Source of the DNA: JACKII01 sp041687435
Lineage (GTDB): Bacteria > Pseudomonadota > Alphaproteobacteria > Bin95
Assembly (NCBI GenBank): GCA_041687435.1
Contig: JAWLBX010000022.1
Location: forward strand, 1 to 56,267
Reading direction: 5' to 3'
Length of the DNA: 56,267 nt
The notes beneath the pieces are model-generated. The model had not been told where the DNA came from and ran no database searches. It saw nothing but the letters and a program-made list of their open reading frames with translations. A program made the translations under genes and the position numbers. Position 1 is the stretch's first letter, and each line of letters starts with the position of its first letter. Positions 26,332 through 34,930 of this stretch are shown here, one piece after another.

Positions 26332-27549
26332 ACGGCCCTCCTGTTGCGGCCGCGCGTATCGCCGCGCGCCGACATCGCCAACCAGGATGCACACGGCTGC
26401 CACGGCCAGCACGAGCGCCAGAGGCCACGGCGTGCCATCATGCAGCGCGGCCACCCCGGCAGACCCCGCCATGGCACCGGACATCTCCAGAAAACCCCGC
26501 CAGGATGCTGCCATTCCAGTCGCGGCTCGGGTGGAAGCCAGCGCCCGCAACGGCGCCACTGCATAGACAAAGGCAAGCGCCATTACGAACAGTGACATCG
26601 CTGCCACAAGCGAATAGGCCGTGACATTGCCGGTTGCCGCCAGCACCAGCGCCAGCGCGCCGCCCGCCATGGCACAGACGCTGCCAAGCCGCAGCAATGC
26701 GGCCCCGCTTATCCGAGACGCGACCCGATTAACTCCGATATTGGTGCAGAAAAATATCCCGACGATCACTGCGTGGTAGTAGCCGAACGCTTCCGCCGGC
26801 ACGCCCAACTGATTGATCAGGACGAACGGCCCTTCAGTCACATACGCAAACAGGCCGGCCATAGCCGCGGCAGGCCCGATCGTATAAAGCCAGAACGCCG
26901 GCACGCGCAGCGTGGCCCGCGCCTCAACCAGCAGCCGCGAGGGCCGAAGCGCGCTGCGGTCCGGCCGTGCCGTCTCGATCAGAAAGCGCCAGCATGCGGC
27001 CACCGCCAGCAGCGCCAACCCGGTCAGCAGCCAGAAATTCGATTGCCAGCCAAAATGCACCAGCATCTGCCCGCCAATAATTGGCCCGACCGCCGGTGCC
27101 GCCGCGATGACCATGGCGTAGATCGCAACGATCTTCACGCCTTCCTTTTCGCCATAAAGCTCCTTGATGACGGCCATGCCGATCACCGCCTCGCAAGCGC
27201 CGACAATCCCCTGGCCGATTCGGAAGGCAATCAGCGATTCCACTGACCACGCCAATCCGCAAAGGCCGGAAAACATGGCAAATGCCACCAGCCCGGACAG
27301 CATGGCCGGCCGCCGCCCGAAACGGTCCGACAAAGGCCCATACAGCAACTGCCCCAGCGCAAACCCGGCCAGGTTCAACGTCATGGACAGTTGCACCGTT
27401 TCCGCCGGCGCGCCGAACACCTCCGTCAGCCTAGGCAGGGACGGTGTGTAGAGGTCTGTGGCCAGAATGCCGACCGTGCTGGCCAGCATCAACACGGCGG
27501 GAATCAGCCAGCGGCGGTGCATCGAACCGGCGGACATTTGCATGATCAT
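26317..27549 (-). CDS. Bcr/CflA-family multidrug efflux MFS transporter
   Basis: The 410-residue MFS protein has about 12 membrane segments. The first loop LYTPSLPRLTEVFGAPAETVQLSMT and the loop 2-3 motif GPLSDRFGRRPAML are the DHA1 drug:H+ antiporter signature found in Bcr/CflA proteins. A helix 4-5 region with QGIVGACEAVIGMAVI corresponds to motif C. It probably exports toxic small molecules from the inner membrane. There are several in-frame ATGs at the start (27549, 27543, 27537). An AAGGTG that could serve as ribosome-binding site lies inside the neighbouring perfect palindrome at 27558-27623. The gene ends inside epmA (15-base convergent overlap). Confidence 0.88.
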   Translation of the reverse strand: MIMQMSAGSMHRRWLIPAVLMLASTVGILATDLYTPSLPRLTEVFGAPAETVQLSMTLNLAGFALGQLLYGPLSDRFGRRPAMLSGLVAFAMFSGLCGLAWSVESLIAFRIGQGIVGACEAVIGMAVIKELYGEKEGVKIVAIYAMVIAAAPAVGPIIGGQMLVHFGWQSNFWLLTGLALLAVAACWRFLIETARPDRSALRPSRLLVEARATLRVPAFWLYTIGPAAAMAGLFAYVTEGPFVLINQLGVPAEAFGYYHAVIVGIFFCTNIGVNRVASRISGAALLRLGSVCAMAGGALALVLAATGNVTAYSLVAAMSLFVMALAFVYAVAPLRALASTRAATGMAASWRGFLEMSGAMAGSAGVAALHDGTPWPLALVLAVAAVCILVGDVGARRYARPQQEGRLLHR

Positions 27550-27557
27550 AGGATACT

Positions 27558-27623
27558 TTCACCTTGAGTCTGCCGAAGGGTGTTCGATTGGGGTTTGATG
27601 CCCTTCGGCAGACTCAAGGTGAA
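27558..27623. repeat. Perfect 23-bp inverted repeat between divergent genes
   Basis: Bases 27558-27580 and 27601-27623 are exact reverse complements, with a 20-base spacer. The arm contains CCCTTCGGCAGACTCAAGG, close to the CCTTCGACAAGCTCAGG palindromes scattered through many bacterial genomes (from memory). It sits between the divergent starts of the efflux pump and the radical SAM gene, where it could affect transcription or early RNA structure of both. Confidence 0.8.
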
Positions 27624-27748
27624 GGGACGCCGCGTACGCTATCGAATTCTCGACATCCGACCAGTCCACGTGACGCCGCGGTGGATAAATGCTAGACAAT
27701 CTCAGTTGCATTGCTGCGACGCAGCCAAGCTACAAAAAGGTGACGGCG

Positions 27749-29569
27749 ATGAAAGCGCTGCTCGACTACAACCGATACGTAACGCGTTCGACCAACCCTC
27801 ATGGCGAGCGGCGGTTTCATCTGGTGATGATCAAGCCGAGCCACTACGATGATGAAGGTTACGTGATCCAATGGCTGCGCTCGGCAATCCCATCCAACAC
27901 GCTGGCAGCATTGAACGGCTTGGCTGAGGATTGCGCGCAGCGCAAGGTGCTGGGTGATGACACGAATCTGATCCTGACCACCATCGACGAAACCAACACG
28001 CGGGTCCGGGCAGATCGCATCATTAAGTTGATCCGTGATTCTGGCGGCGACGGGATGGTCGCGCTGGTGGGTGTGCAGACCAACCAGTTTCCGCGCGCCA
28101 TAGATATTGCCCGGCCGTTGCGCGCTGCCGGAATTCAGGTCGCTATCGGCGGCTTCCACGTCTCTGGCTGCATTTCCATGCTGCCAAAACTGCCGGCGGA
28201 CATTCAGGAAGCCCAGGATATAGGCATCTCCCTGTTCGCGGGCGAGGCCGAGGGCGGGCGGCTGGATGAAGTGCTGAAAGACGGTGCCGCCCGCACGTTG
28301 AAACCACTCTATAATCACATGCACGACCTGCCGGAAATGCAGGGAGCCGAGCTTCCCATGCTGCCCGCGGAGCATGTGCGCCACACATCCGGTTCGCATA
28401 CCAGCTTCGACGCCGGGCGTGGCTGCCCGTTCCAATGCTCGTTCTGTACCATCATCAATGTGCAGGGCCGCAAGTCGCGCTACCGCTCCGCCGATGATAT
28501 TGAAGGTATTATTCGCGCGAATTTTCAACGGGGTATAAACCGGTTCTTTATAACGGATGATAACTTCGCTCGTAATAAGGACTGGGAGGCCGTGTTCGAC
28601 CGCATCATCCACCTGCGCGAAAACGAGGGCATGGATGTGCGATTCCTGATCCAGGTCGATACGCTTTGCCACCGCATTCCGCGCTTTATCGAAAAAGCCG
28701 GGCGGGCTGGCGTGACCCGCGTTTTTATCGGCCTGGAAAATATCAACCCAGAAAGTCTGGCCGGAACCAAAAAACGGCAAAACAAAATCACCGAATACCG
28801 CACTATGCTGCAAATGTGGAAGGACGTAGGCGCAATGACCTACGCCGGCTACATTTTGGGATTCCCGACAGATACGCCGGAAACCATTGTCCGTGATATC
28901 GATATCATTAAAAAAGAGCTGCCGCTGGACCTGCTGGAGTTCTTCTATCTGACGCCCCTGCCCGGCTCGGAAGATCACAAGAACCTGAACGCCAAAGGGG
29001 TCTGGATGGACCCCGACATGAACAAGTACGACCTGAACCACGCCACCACCGGCCACGCCCTGATGAGCAAGGCGGAATGGGAACGCGCCTACCGCCTTGC
29101 CTGGTCGACCTATTACACGCCGGATCATATGGAAACCGTGATGCGCCGGGCGGTTGCCAAAGGCATTTCTCCAGGCCGGATGATGCTGCTGCTGATCTGG
29201 TTCGACAGTTGCATCAAGCTGGAAGGCATTCACCCGCTGGAGGGCGGCTATTTCCGCCTGAAATTCCGCCGCGACCGCCGCCCGACCCTGCCGCGCGAAA
29301 GCGTGTTGGCGTTCTACCCGCGCTATTGGACCGAAACGGTATGGAAGCACCTGCGCCTCGCCGGCATGGTTTGGACGATTGGACGCCTGCGCAAACGGAT
29401 CAAAGCCGACCCGAACGCCAAGTCCTACAACGATCTGGCGCTGATGCCGGTGAATGACGACGAAATGGACGCGCTGGAGATGTTCGGGATCAGCGATGCC
29501 GCCAAGGCCAGCGTTACCCGCGCCCGTCGGGACGCCGAACACCGCTCGAAACTTGTGGCGGCGGAATAG
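27749..29569 (+). CDS. B12-binding-type radical SAM protein
   Basis: From the ATG at 27749, which has AAGGTG 6 bases upstream, the protein has 606 residues. The N-terminal domain (about residues 20-160: VGVQTNQFPRAIDIARPLRAA, VAIGGFHVSG) has the Rossmann-like form of the cobalamin-binding domains that precede radical SAM cores, but no DxHxxG cobalamin motif is seen. The radical SAM cluster motif is CPFQCSFC (Cys near residues 226, 230 and 233), followed by RYRSADDIEGIIRANFQRGI, FFITDDNFARN, RVFIGLENINPESL and GYILGFPTDTPETI. The 120-residue C-terminal tail is basic and unassigned. The reaction is unknown. It appears to be transcribed alone, before prfB. Confidence 0.85.
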   Translation: MKALLDYNRYVTRSTNPHGERRFHLVMIKPSHYDDEGYVIQWLRSAIPSNTLAALNGLAEDCAQRKVLGDDTNLILTTIDETNTRVRADRIIKLIRDSGGDGMVALVGVQTNQFPRAIDIARPLRAAGIQVAIGGFHVSGCISMLPKLPADIQEAQDIGISLFAGEAEGGRLDEVLKDGAARTLKPLYNHMHDLPEMQGAELPMLPAEHVRHTSGSHTSFDAGRGCPFQCSFCTIINVQGRKSRYRSADDIEGIIRANFQRGINRFFITDDNFARNKDWEAVFDRIIHLRENEGMDVRFLIQVDTLCHRIPRFIEKAGRAGVTRVFIGLENINPESLAGTKKRQNKITEYRTMLQMWKDVGAMTYAGYILGFPTDTPETIVRDIDIIKKELPLDLLEFFYLTPLPGSEDHKNLNAKGVWMDPDMNKYDLNHATTGHALMSKAEWERAYRLAWSTYYTPDHMETVMRRAVAKGISPGRMMLLLIWFDSCIKLEGIHPLEGGYFRLKFRRDRRPTLPRESVLAFYPRYWTETVWKHLRLAGMVWTIGRLRKRIKADPNAKSYNDLALMPVNDDEMDALEMFGISDAAKASVTRARRDAEHRSKLVAAE

Positions 29570-29652
29570 CAAGGCTGACGGCGCTTGCCCGCGCCATCCC
29601 ACTTGCCTAAATAAAGCGCTCCCGATTTCCCGACGTTACAGGAACCAGCCAT

Positions 29653-30772
29653 ATGCGTGCCGAAACCCAAACCATCATCGATGAAATCCGCGACGCGCTC
29701 TCCATCCTCCGGAGGCATCTTTGACTGGGATAACGCCCTCGTTCGCATCGACGAACTGAACACCCTGGCCGAAGAGCCGGATCTCTGGAGCAACCCTGAT
29801 AACGCGCAGAAACTGATGCGCGAACGCACCCGTTTGACTGATGCCATCGACGGCTATCGGGTTTTGGAGAACGCGCTTGACGATACCATCGGCCTGATCG
29901 AACTGGCAGAGGAAGAAGGCGACCAGGAAACCCTGGCCGAAGCCGAAGCAGACCTGCAACGGCTACAGCAAAAGGCAGACCAGGCGCGCCTGCAATCCCT
30001 GCTATCTGGCGAGGCCGATTCGAACGACGCTTATATCGAAATCCACGCCGGCGCTGGCGGTACGGAAGCACAGGACTGGGCGCTCATGCTGATGCGCATG
30101 TACACCCGCTGGGCGGAAAAACACGGTTACAAGGTGGTGTTGCTGGAGGAAAGCCCGGGCGAAGAAGCCGGCATCAAGTCCGTGACTCTGAAAATCAGCG
30201 GCGACAATGCCTATGGCTGGCTCAAGACGGAGTCGGGTGTGCATCGTCTCGTGCGCATTTCGCCGTTCGACAGCCAGGCGCGGCGCCATACCAGCTTTTC
30301 GTCTGCCTGGGTTTATCCGGTGATCGACGATTCGATCGATATCGAGATCGAAGACAAAGACCTGCGCATCGACACCTACCGCGCATCCGGCGCCGGCGGT
30401 CAGCACGTTAACCGGACCGACTCGGCAATCCGCATCACGCACGAGCCGACTGGCATTGTTGTGCAGTGCCAAAACGATCGCTCCCAGCATAGAAACCGCG
30501 CAACTGCAATGGAAATGCTGAAGGCCCGGCTCTATGAAAGGGAACTCAAAAGGCGCGAGGAAGAGGCCAATGCCATTGAAGCGGATAAATCCGATATTGG
30601 CTGGGGCCATCAGATCCGCAGCTATGTCTTGCAGCCCTATCAGATGATCAAAGACCTGCGCACCGGCGTCGAAACGGGAAACAGCCAGGCCGTTCTCGAT
30701 GGTGACATCGATCAGTTTCTGGCGGCGTCGCTTGCCGCCAAGGCGGGCGCGAAACGGGCCGGAGTGGAATAG
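29653..30772 (+). CDS. prfB: Peptide chain release factor 2, with programmed +1 frameshift
   Basis: Translation starts at ATG 29653 and runs 23 codons to an in-frame TGA at 29722-29724. The sequence CGG AGG CAT CTT TGA C holds the classical recoding signal: an internal Shine-Dalgarno-like CGGAGG, a slippery CTT, and TGA-C. Shifting +1 to GAC at 29723 continues for 349 codons to 30772, giving about 372 residues (E. coli RF2: 365). RF2 recognises UGA and UAA. The SPF anticodon-mimic tripeptide (RISPFDS, near residue 202) and the GGQ peptide-release motif (GAGGQHVNRTDSAIRI, near 247) are present. Low RF2 slows termination at the TGA and favours the shift, an autoregulatory loop. An annotation that reads the gene without the shift would misplace its N-terminus. 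Confidence 0.95.
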
Positions 30773-30821
30773 GCGGGCGGCGCGACCTTGGTGATCAAAG
30801 CAATGCAACGCAATGCACCAA

Positions 30822-30868
30822 ACGAGACTTCCCGGCTCACCGCTTCGCCGGGGCCGGGAAGTCCGCTC
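30822..30868. terminator. Hairpin between convergent prfB and GT39 gene
   Basis: GACTTCCCGGC (30826-30836) pairs perfectly with GCCGGGAAGTC (30853-30863), and ACGAG/CTCGT can extend the stem with a 2-base bulge. It lies between the ends of two converging genes, so a bidirectional terminator is likely. No T-run follows. Confidence 0.55.
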
Positions 30869-30898
30869 GTGTGGGGTGGGCTGGGGAATATAGCTGTC

Positions 30899-32632
30899 TC
30901 AGGGTGACAGCCGCACCAGTCGCATGGATACGCGTCTACCCTTTGAGTAATTCAAACCGTCAATCGTCACCAGCGTTTGCACAGACGCGCCGGACAAGGC
31001 GGTTTCGAACTCCGGCCAATCCCGCGCCTCGATAGTCGCCAGGGTGCAGACGGGATCGGCCGAAAGCAATGGCGGCACGTCGCGCGCCCGGACCATGGCC
31101 GTCTCGGTGCCGGCCAGGAACACGAGGCTCGGCTCGCCATAGCCGACAGATACCAGTCGCGCCGGTTCAGTGCAGGCAGAAGGTGTGTAGTCTGCCACCG
31201 CCGCGGCCAGGCGGGAGGATACCCAAAGCTGCGACAGGCTGGGCACAACCAAGCTGTAGGAGGGCCAATAGGCCAGGCCGGCGGTCAGGACCACCGCTGC
31301 CAGCGGGAATGGAGCCTCAAAGGCGCGGCGGCCGAAACGGTACAGGGTATAAGAAACCGCCGCAAAGGCAGCCGCTGCCGCAATGTTACCGAGAGCAAAA
31401 TCGCCGCCCAGGAATGGGGGGCCGGCGAACATCGCCAGCGCCAGCCCGCCAGCAACAACCATCGCCACCCAGACCGGCGCGCGGACCGCTTCCGCCACCC
31501 AGCGCAGTCGCGGTTTCTGACCGGCGCGGACCAGCATGTATGCGGCAAGCAGAGCAAGCGCCGGATACATCGGCATAACATAATGCGGCAGCTTGGTTGC
31601 CACTGCTTCAAACACCAGCCAGTTTGGCACGATCCAGGCAAGGCAGAACTGAACTGCCGGCGCCGCCCGCCCCCGCCATGCACCGAGCGCCGCAAACCCC
31701 AGTAAGGCTGCGGCGGGCCAGAACGTCGCCCAGACAAGCAGCAGGTAAAGGCCGGGCGGGCCGCCATGCTGTTCCTGGCCCGCATCAATTTTTGCCAGGA
31801 AATCGCGTCCGACCGCTTCTTCCCAGAACGCGCCGTCGGTAGCGAAATGAATGGCGACGAACCACGGCACGATCACCGCCAGCGCCAAAGGCACACCCCA
31901 TAATGGCCTGAGCGCTGTCAGCCAACCAATACGCCGCTGCCAAATGCTGAGCGCCAGCGCGGTGAGGCCTGCAATCAACACCACGACCGGCCCCTTGACC
32001 AATACCCCGGCGCCAATCGCCAGCCAGAAGGCCGCCGCTGCCCAAGGCTCCATGGCGACCGGACCGCGGGCCGTGCCCGGGTTGTGCGCCATCCAGGCTT
32101 TTGCCAGTGCCCATTGCGCCGCCAGAATGCAGGCAAGCAATACCGCATCGGTCTTTGCCATGTGCGCTTCCGCGCCTGGCATGATGGATATGGCAAACAG
32201 CGCGGAACCGATGGCGCCAACCGGCCCCTTGAACAAAACCCGGCCGATCCCGGCTGTCAGCAGCACGCTCAAGACCATCCCAAACAGGGACGGCAGGCGG
32301 TAAGCCCAGAGAGCGGTCGGCTCGTCCGGCGCCAGCAGTGCAGCGGATGCGCTTTGCAGCCAATAGATGCCGATGGGCTTTTTCAGCCGGGCCTCGTCCT
32401 GGAACGATATCTCGACGAAATTGCCGGTTTCGACCATCTGCTTGGAGGCCTGGGCAAAACGCGGCTCGTCCCGGTCGAGCGGTGGCACCTCCATCTGCCC
32501 CGGCCAGTAGAGCAGAACGGCCAGAACCGCCAACAGAGGATAGAAGGCCAACGGACGCTCCGCCAGCCAGACGGCCCAGGCCGGAAGCCAGGGGTTCGGG
32601 GCCTTATTGGTCGGGAGGGTCGGCGCGTCCAA
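30899..32632 (-). CDS. Glycosyltransferase family 39 (ArnT/PMT-like) membrane protein
   Basis: The integral membrane protein has 577 residues and about 12 predicted membrane segments. The first periplasmic loop contains PPLDRDEPRFAQASKQMVETGNFVEI, with the Asp-Glu pair that ArnT and PMT-type GT39/GT83 enzymes use to bind the lipid-linked sugar donor; next comes DEARLKKPIGIYWLQSA. These enzymes move a sugar from undecaprenyl phosphate onto lipid A or another acceptor on the periplasmic side. The TTG at 32632 follows GGGAG with a 7-base spacer and overlaps the upstream Lab_N gene by 29 bases. The GT2 - Lab_N - GT39 order supports a lipid A or glycan decoration unit; the sugar and acceptor are unknown. 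Confidence 0.85.
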   Translation of the reverse strand: MDAPTLPTNKAPNPWLPAWAVWLAERPLAFYPLLAVLAVLLYWPGQMEVPPLDRDEPRFAQASKQMVETGNFVEISFQDEARLKKPIGIYWLQSASAALLAPDEPTALWAYRLPSLFGMVLSVLLTAGIGRVLFKGPVGAIGSALFAISIMPGAEAHMAKTDAVLLACILAAQWALAKAWMAHNPGTARGPVAMEPWAAAAFWLAIGAGVLVKGPVVVLIAGLTALALSIWQRRIGWLTALRPLWGVPLALAVIVPWFVAIHFATDGAFWEEAVGRDFLAKIDAGQEQHGGPPGLYLLLVWATFWPAAALLGFAALGAWRGRAAPAVQFCLAWIVPNWLVFEAVATKLPHYVMPMYPALALLAAYMLVRAGQKPRLRWVAEAVRAPVWVAMVVAGGLALAMFAGPPFLGGDFALGNIAAAAAFAAVSYTLYRFGRRAFEAPFPLAAVVLTAGLAYWPSYSLVVPSLSQLWVSSRLAAAVADYTPSACTEPARLVSVGYGEPSLVFLAGTETAMVRARDVPPLLSADPVCTLATIEARDWPEFETALSGASVQTLVTIDGLNYSKGRRVSMRLVRLSP

Positions 32633-32942
32633 TCAGCTTCTCCCGCCAGATGAAATAGATGTTACGGGCATAAATAATCAGTCCCAGCGATTGGCCGGCG
32701 ATGAACACCGGGTCGGCGCGGTGGATGGCGTAAGCCAACAGCGTCATGCCGCCGGCAACGCTGAAATACCAGAAAACCTCCGGCATTACGGAACGGCGCG
32801 CGCGCTCAGAATAAATCCATTGCATGACGAAGCGCATCATGAACAGGAACTGCGCAAAAAAGCCGAGGATGATCCAAAACAGTTCATAGCCGGAGAGCGA
32901 ATCGTACCAAGCCTGAAACGCGGCGATTGTGGAAGCCAGCAT
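32604..32942 (-). CDS. Lipid-A-disaccharide synthase N-terminal-like (Lab_N) membrane protein
   Basis: This small membrane protein of 112 residues has about three membrane segments. It carries the Lab_N signature: ELFWIILGFFAQFLFMMRFVMQWIYSERARRSVMPEVFWYFS is recognisable in pieces such as RFVMQWIYSERARRS and PVFIAGQSLGLIIYARNIYF. Such proteins occur beside dolichol-phosphate-type GT2 and GT39 enzymes and are thought to help in lipid-linked sugar transfer, though their activity is not established to my knowledge. The ATG directly follows the TAG of the GT2 gene with no gap, and its 3' end overlaps the GT39 gene, so the three are clearly coupled. Confidence 0.87.
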   Translation of the reverse strand: MLASTIAAFQAWYDSLSGYELFWIILGFFAQFLFMMRFVMQWIYSERARRSVMPEVFWYFSVAGGMTLLAYAIHRADPVFIAGQSLGLIIYARNIYFIWREKLIGRADPPDQ

Positions 32943-33677
32943 CTAGGCCTCATCCGCCTCATACGGGAACGGCGCGGCAGCCCGCGAGCGCAGCCAAAGG
33001 ACACCGAGCAGATCCCGCAGCGATACCAAGGCGCGCCCCCAATTGGTGTATTTGGAAACACCGGCGGCCCGGGGGCGGTGATTCACGTCCACAAAGCGGG
33101 TCGCGTAACCATAAGGCGGCGCCAATGCCGGCAAGTACCGGTGCAGCCCGCGGAAGTTTGGCAGGTCGATCAGCAATTCGCGCCGGATCGCCTTCAACGA
33201 GCAGCCGGTGTCACGGCAATTGTCCCGCAGGACCGCCTGACGGATGGCGTTGGCAGCGCGGGAGACCACGCGGCGCGCAAACACATCTTCCCGCTTGCGC
33301 CGCAGGCCGCCGAGCAACCCCAGCGGGGGCTCGTCCGGCGCGCCATCCAGCAGCGCAAAAAGCTTTGGAATATCTGCGGGGTCGTTCTGGCCGTCGCCGT
33401 CCATCGTCACGATCCAGTCAAACTTCGCCACTTTGGCACCGTTGCGGATCGCGGCCGATTGGCCGGAATTGTGCCGGTGGCGCACCAGGCGGATTCGTTT
33501 GTCCTCCGCGCGCATTGCCAAAACGGTCTCCGCTGTCGCATCGGCGCTGGCATCGTCGATGAAGATGACCTCGAACACGGAATCCGCCGGTAAGACGTTC
33601 AAAATCTCGCGCGCCAGCGGGCCGACGTTCTCGGCCTCGTTATAGGCGGGGATGACGATTGAGAAAGGCGGCAGCAA
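32943..33677 (-). CDS. Glycosyltransferase family 2 (dolichol-phosphate-mannosyltransferase-like)
   Basis: The 244-residue GT-A enzyme has an N-terminal nucleotide-sugar-binding fold: SIVIPAYNEAENVGPLAREI, FEVIFIDDASADATAETV, then the metal-binding DxD in IVTMDGDGQNDPADIPKL. The acceptor region holds RRELLIDLPNFRGLHRYLPAL and a C-terminal NHRPRAAGVSKYTNWGRAL, as in ArnC and DPM1-like enzymes that build polyprenyl-phosphate sugars on the cytoplasmic face. Unlike ArnC it lacks obvious C-terminal membrane helices. Translation appears to start at TTG 33677 (GGAG about 10 bases before), since no ATG lies near the homology start. It is the first gene of the coupled GT2 - Lab_N - GT39 unit and should make the donor for the GT39 enzyme. 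Confidence 0.88.
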   Translation of the reverse strand: MLPPFSIVIPAYNEAENVGPLAREILNVLPADSVFEVIFIDDASADATAETVLAMRAEDKRIRLVRHRHNSGQSAAIRNGAKVAKFDWIVTMDGDGQNDPADIPKLFALLDGAPDEPPLGLLGGLRRKREDVFARRVVSRAANAIRQAVLRDNCRDTGCSLKAIRRELLIDLPNFRGLHRYLPALAPPYGYATRFVDVNHRPRAAGVSKYTNWGRALVSLRDLLGVLWLRSRAAAPFPYEADEA

Positions 33678-33837
33678 GGGCGGAACGGGCTCCAGTCGGC
33701 TGGCAGAGTATGCCCGTAGCCCAGCACACGGTGCGGGTCAACTGCGGCGCTGCGGCCTGCGCGTGAGCGCGCGGGGTTGGCGCGGGGCGTGCGGGGCGCT
33801 ACATGCGGGGTTGCCCTCACGACCTGATCCGGATCGC

Positions 33838-34659
33838 ATGAAACTGAAATTTTGGAATCGCCCGCCGCGGGTGCCGCTGGTGCGGCTCACTGGCATGATT
33901 GCAGCGGATAGCGGCGGCTTCCGCCGCGGCCTCAGCCTGGAAACCGCTGCCCCCCTACTCAAACAGGCGTTCGAGATGCCGCGGGCAAAGGCGGTGGCGC
34001 TGGCGATCAACTCGCCCGGCGGCTCTCCGGTGCAGTCTGCCCTGATCGCCACGCGAATCCGGACGCTTGCGGCGGAAAAGTCTCTGCCCGTTCTCGCCTT
34101 CGTCGAGGATGTGGCGGCGTCGGGCGGTTACTGGCTCGCAACCGCAGCGGATGAAATTTTTGCCGACGAGGCCAGCATCATCGGGTCGATTGGGGTGATT
34201 TCGGCCGGGTTTGGCTTCACCGAGGCGATCGCCAAGCTGGGGATTGAACGGCGGGTCCATGCAGCCGGCGATAACAAGAGTATTCTCGACCCCTTCCGGC
34301 CCGAAAAGGCGGAGGACGTGGCCAGGCTGGAATCGATCCTTCAAGACCTGCATGGCATCTTTCGCACCCAGGTCGAAAGCCGTCGCGGCAGCAAGCTGGC
34401 GCAGGACGATCCCGAGCTGTTCTCCGGCGCCTTCTGGGCTGGCCGCGGCGCGTTGGAGCGTGGACTGATCGACGGCATTGGCCACTTCCGGCCGGTTCTG
34501 CGCGAACGCTATGGCGATGAGGTGGAGATCGTCCAGGTCAAGGCAAGGCAACCGCTGTTCAAGCGCCTTACCGGCGGCGGCATCGGCGCCGAGGGGCTGG
34601 CCGGCGAAGTTGCAGCCATGATGGACGAACGGCTGGCGCGCCAGCGCTATGGAGGGTAG
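33838..34659 (+). CDS. S49 family serine peptidase, SppA-like short form
   Basis: The 273-residue single-domain SppA-type peptidase has the core motifs VALAINSPGGSPVQSALIA and EDVAASGGYWLATAADEIFA, then IIGSIGVISAGFGF. The probable nucleophile is Ser95 (ASGGYW) and the base Lys147 (GDNKSILDPF). Their spacing of 52 residues equals that of Bacillus SppA (Ser147/Lys199). The family degrades signal peptides or membrane-protein fragments at the membrane. No N-terminal membrane anchor is visible in this protein, so membrane attachment could come from the 67-residue partner encoded 3 bases downstream. The start at 33838 was chosen for MKLKFWNRPPRVPLVRLTG; the open frame upstream to 33652 shows no homology. 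Confidence 0.9.
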   Translation: MKLKFWNRPPRVPLVRLTGMIAADSGGFRRGLSLETAAPLLKQAFEMPRAKAVALAINSPGGSPVQSALIATRIRTLAAEKSLPVLAFVEDVAASGGYWLATAADEIFADEASIIGSIGVISAGFGFTEAIAKLGIERRVHAAGDNKSILDPFRPEKAEDVARLESILQDLHGIFRTQVESRRGSKLAQDDPELFSGAFWAGRGALERGLIDGIGHFRPVLRERYGDEVEIVQVKARQPLFKRLTGGGIGAEGLAGEVAAMMDERLARQRYGG

Positions 34660-34662
34660 CCG

Positions 34663-34866
34663 ATGTTCGGTCTGAGCTTGACCAAGCTGATTGTTCTGGC
34701 ACTTGCGATTTACGGCGCATGGCAACTGTTCCGCTGGATCGAACGCCGCAACTCCCAGCCTCCGGCGGCCCCTCCGCCGCAGGAACCGCCAGAGGAGGAG
34801 AGCAAGGCGGTAGAGATGGAACAGGACCCCAAAACCGGCGTCTGGCGTCCGAAGGACAGGGACTGA
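34663..34866 (+). CDS. Small membrane protein following the S49 peptidase
   Basis: The 67-residue protein has one membrane segment at its N-terminus (LTKLIVLALAIYGAWQLFRW), a Pro- and Glu-rich linker (APPPQEPPEEES) and a short conserved-looking tail, DPKTGVWRPKDRD. A good GGAGGG ribosome-binding site lies 6 bases before the ATG, inside the end of the peptidase gene. It therefore looks real and coupled to the peptidase. I do not recognise a named family; a role as membrane tether or adaptor for the S49 peptidase is inference. Confidence 0.7.
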   Translation: MFGLSLTKLIVLALAIYGAWQLFRWIERRNSQPPAAPPPQEPPEEESKAVEMEQDPKTGVWRPKDRD

Positions 34867-34930
34867 ACGGCTCGGCCCAGAAGCCAATGTTCCTAGTTTC
34901 GAGCCGGCCCCAGCGCTCGCCTGAAAGCGG

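Noticed and set aside
27692..29602. A 636-codon minus-strand open frame over the radical SAM gene
   Set aside because: The plus strand carries the CxxxCxxC motif and a ribosome-binding site; the antisense product has low-complexity His/Arg-rich sequence and no domain.
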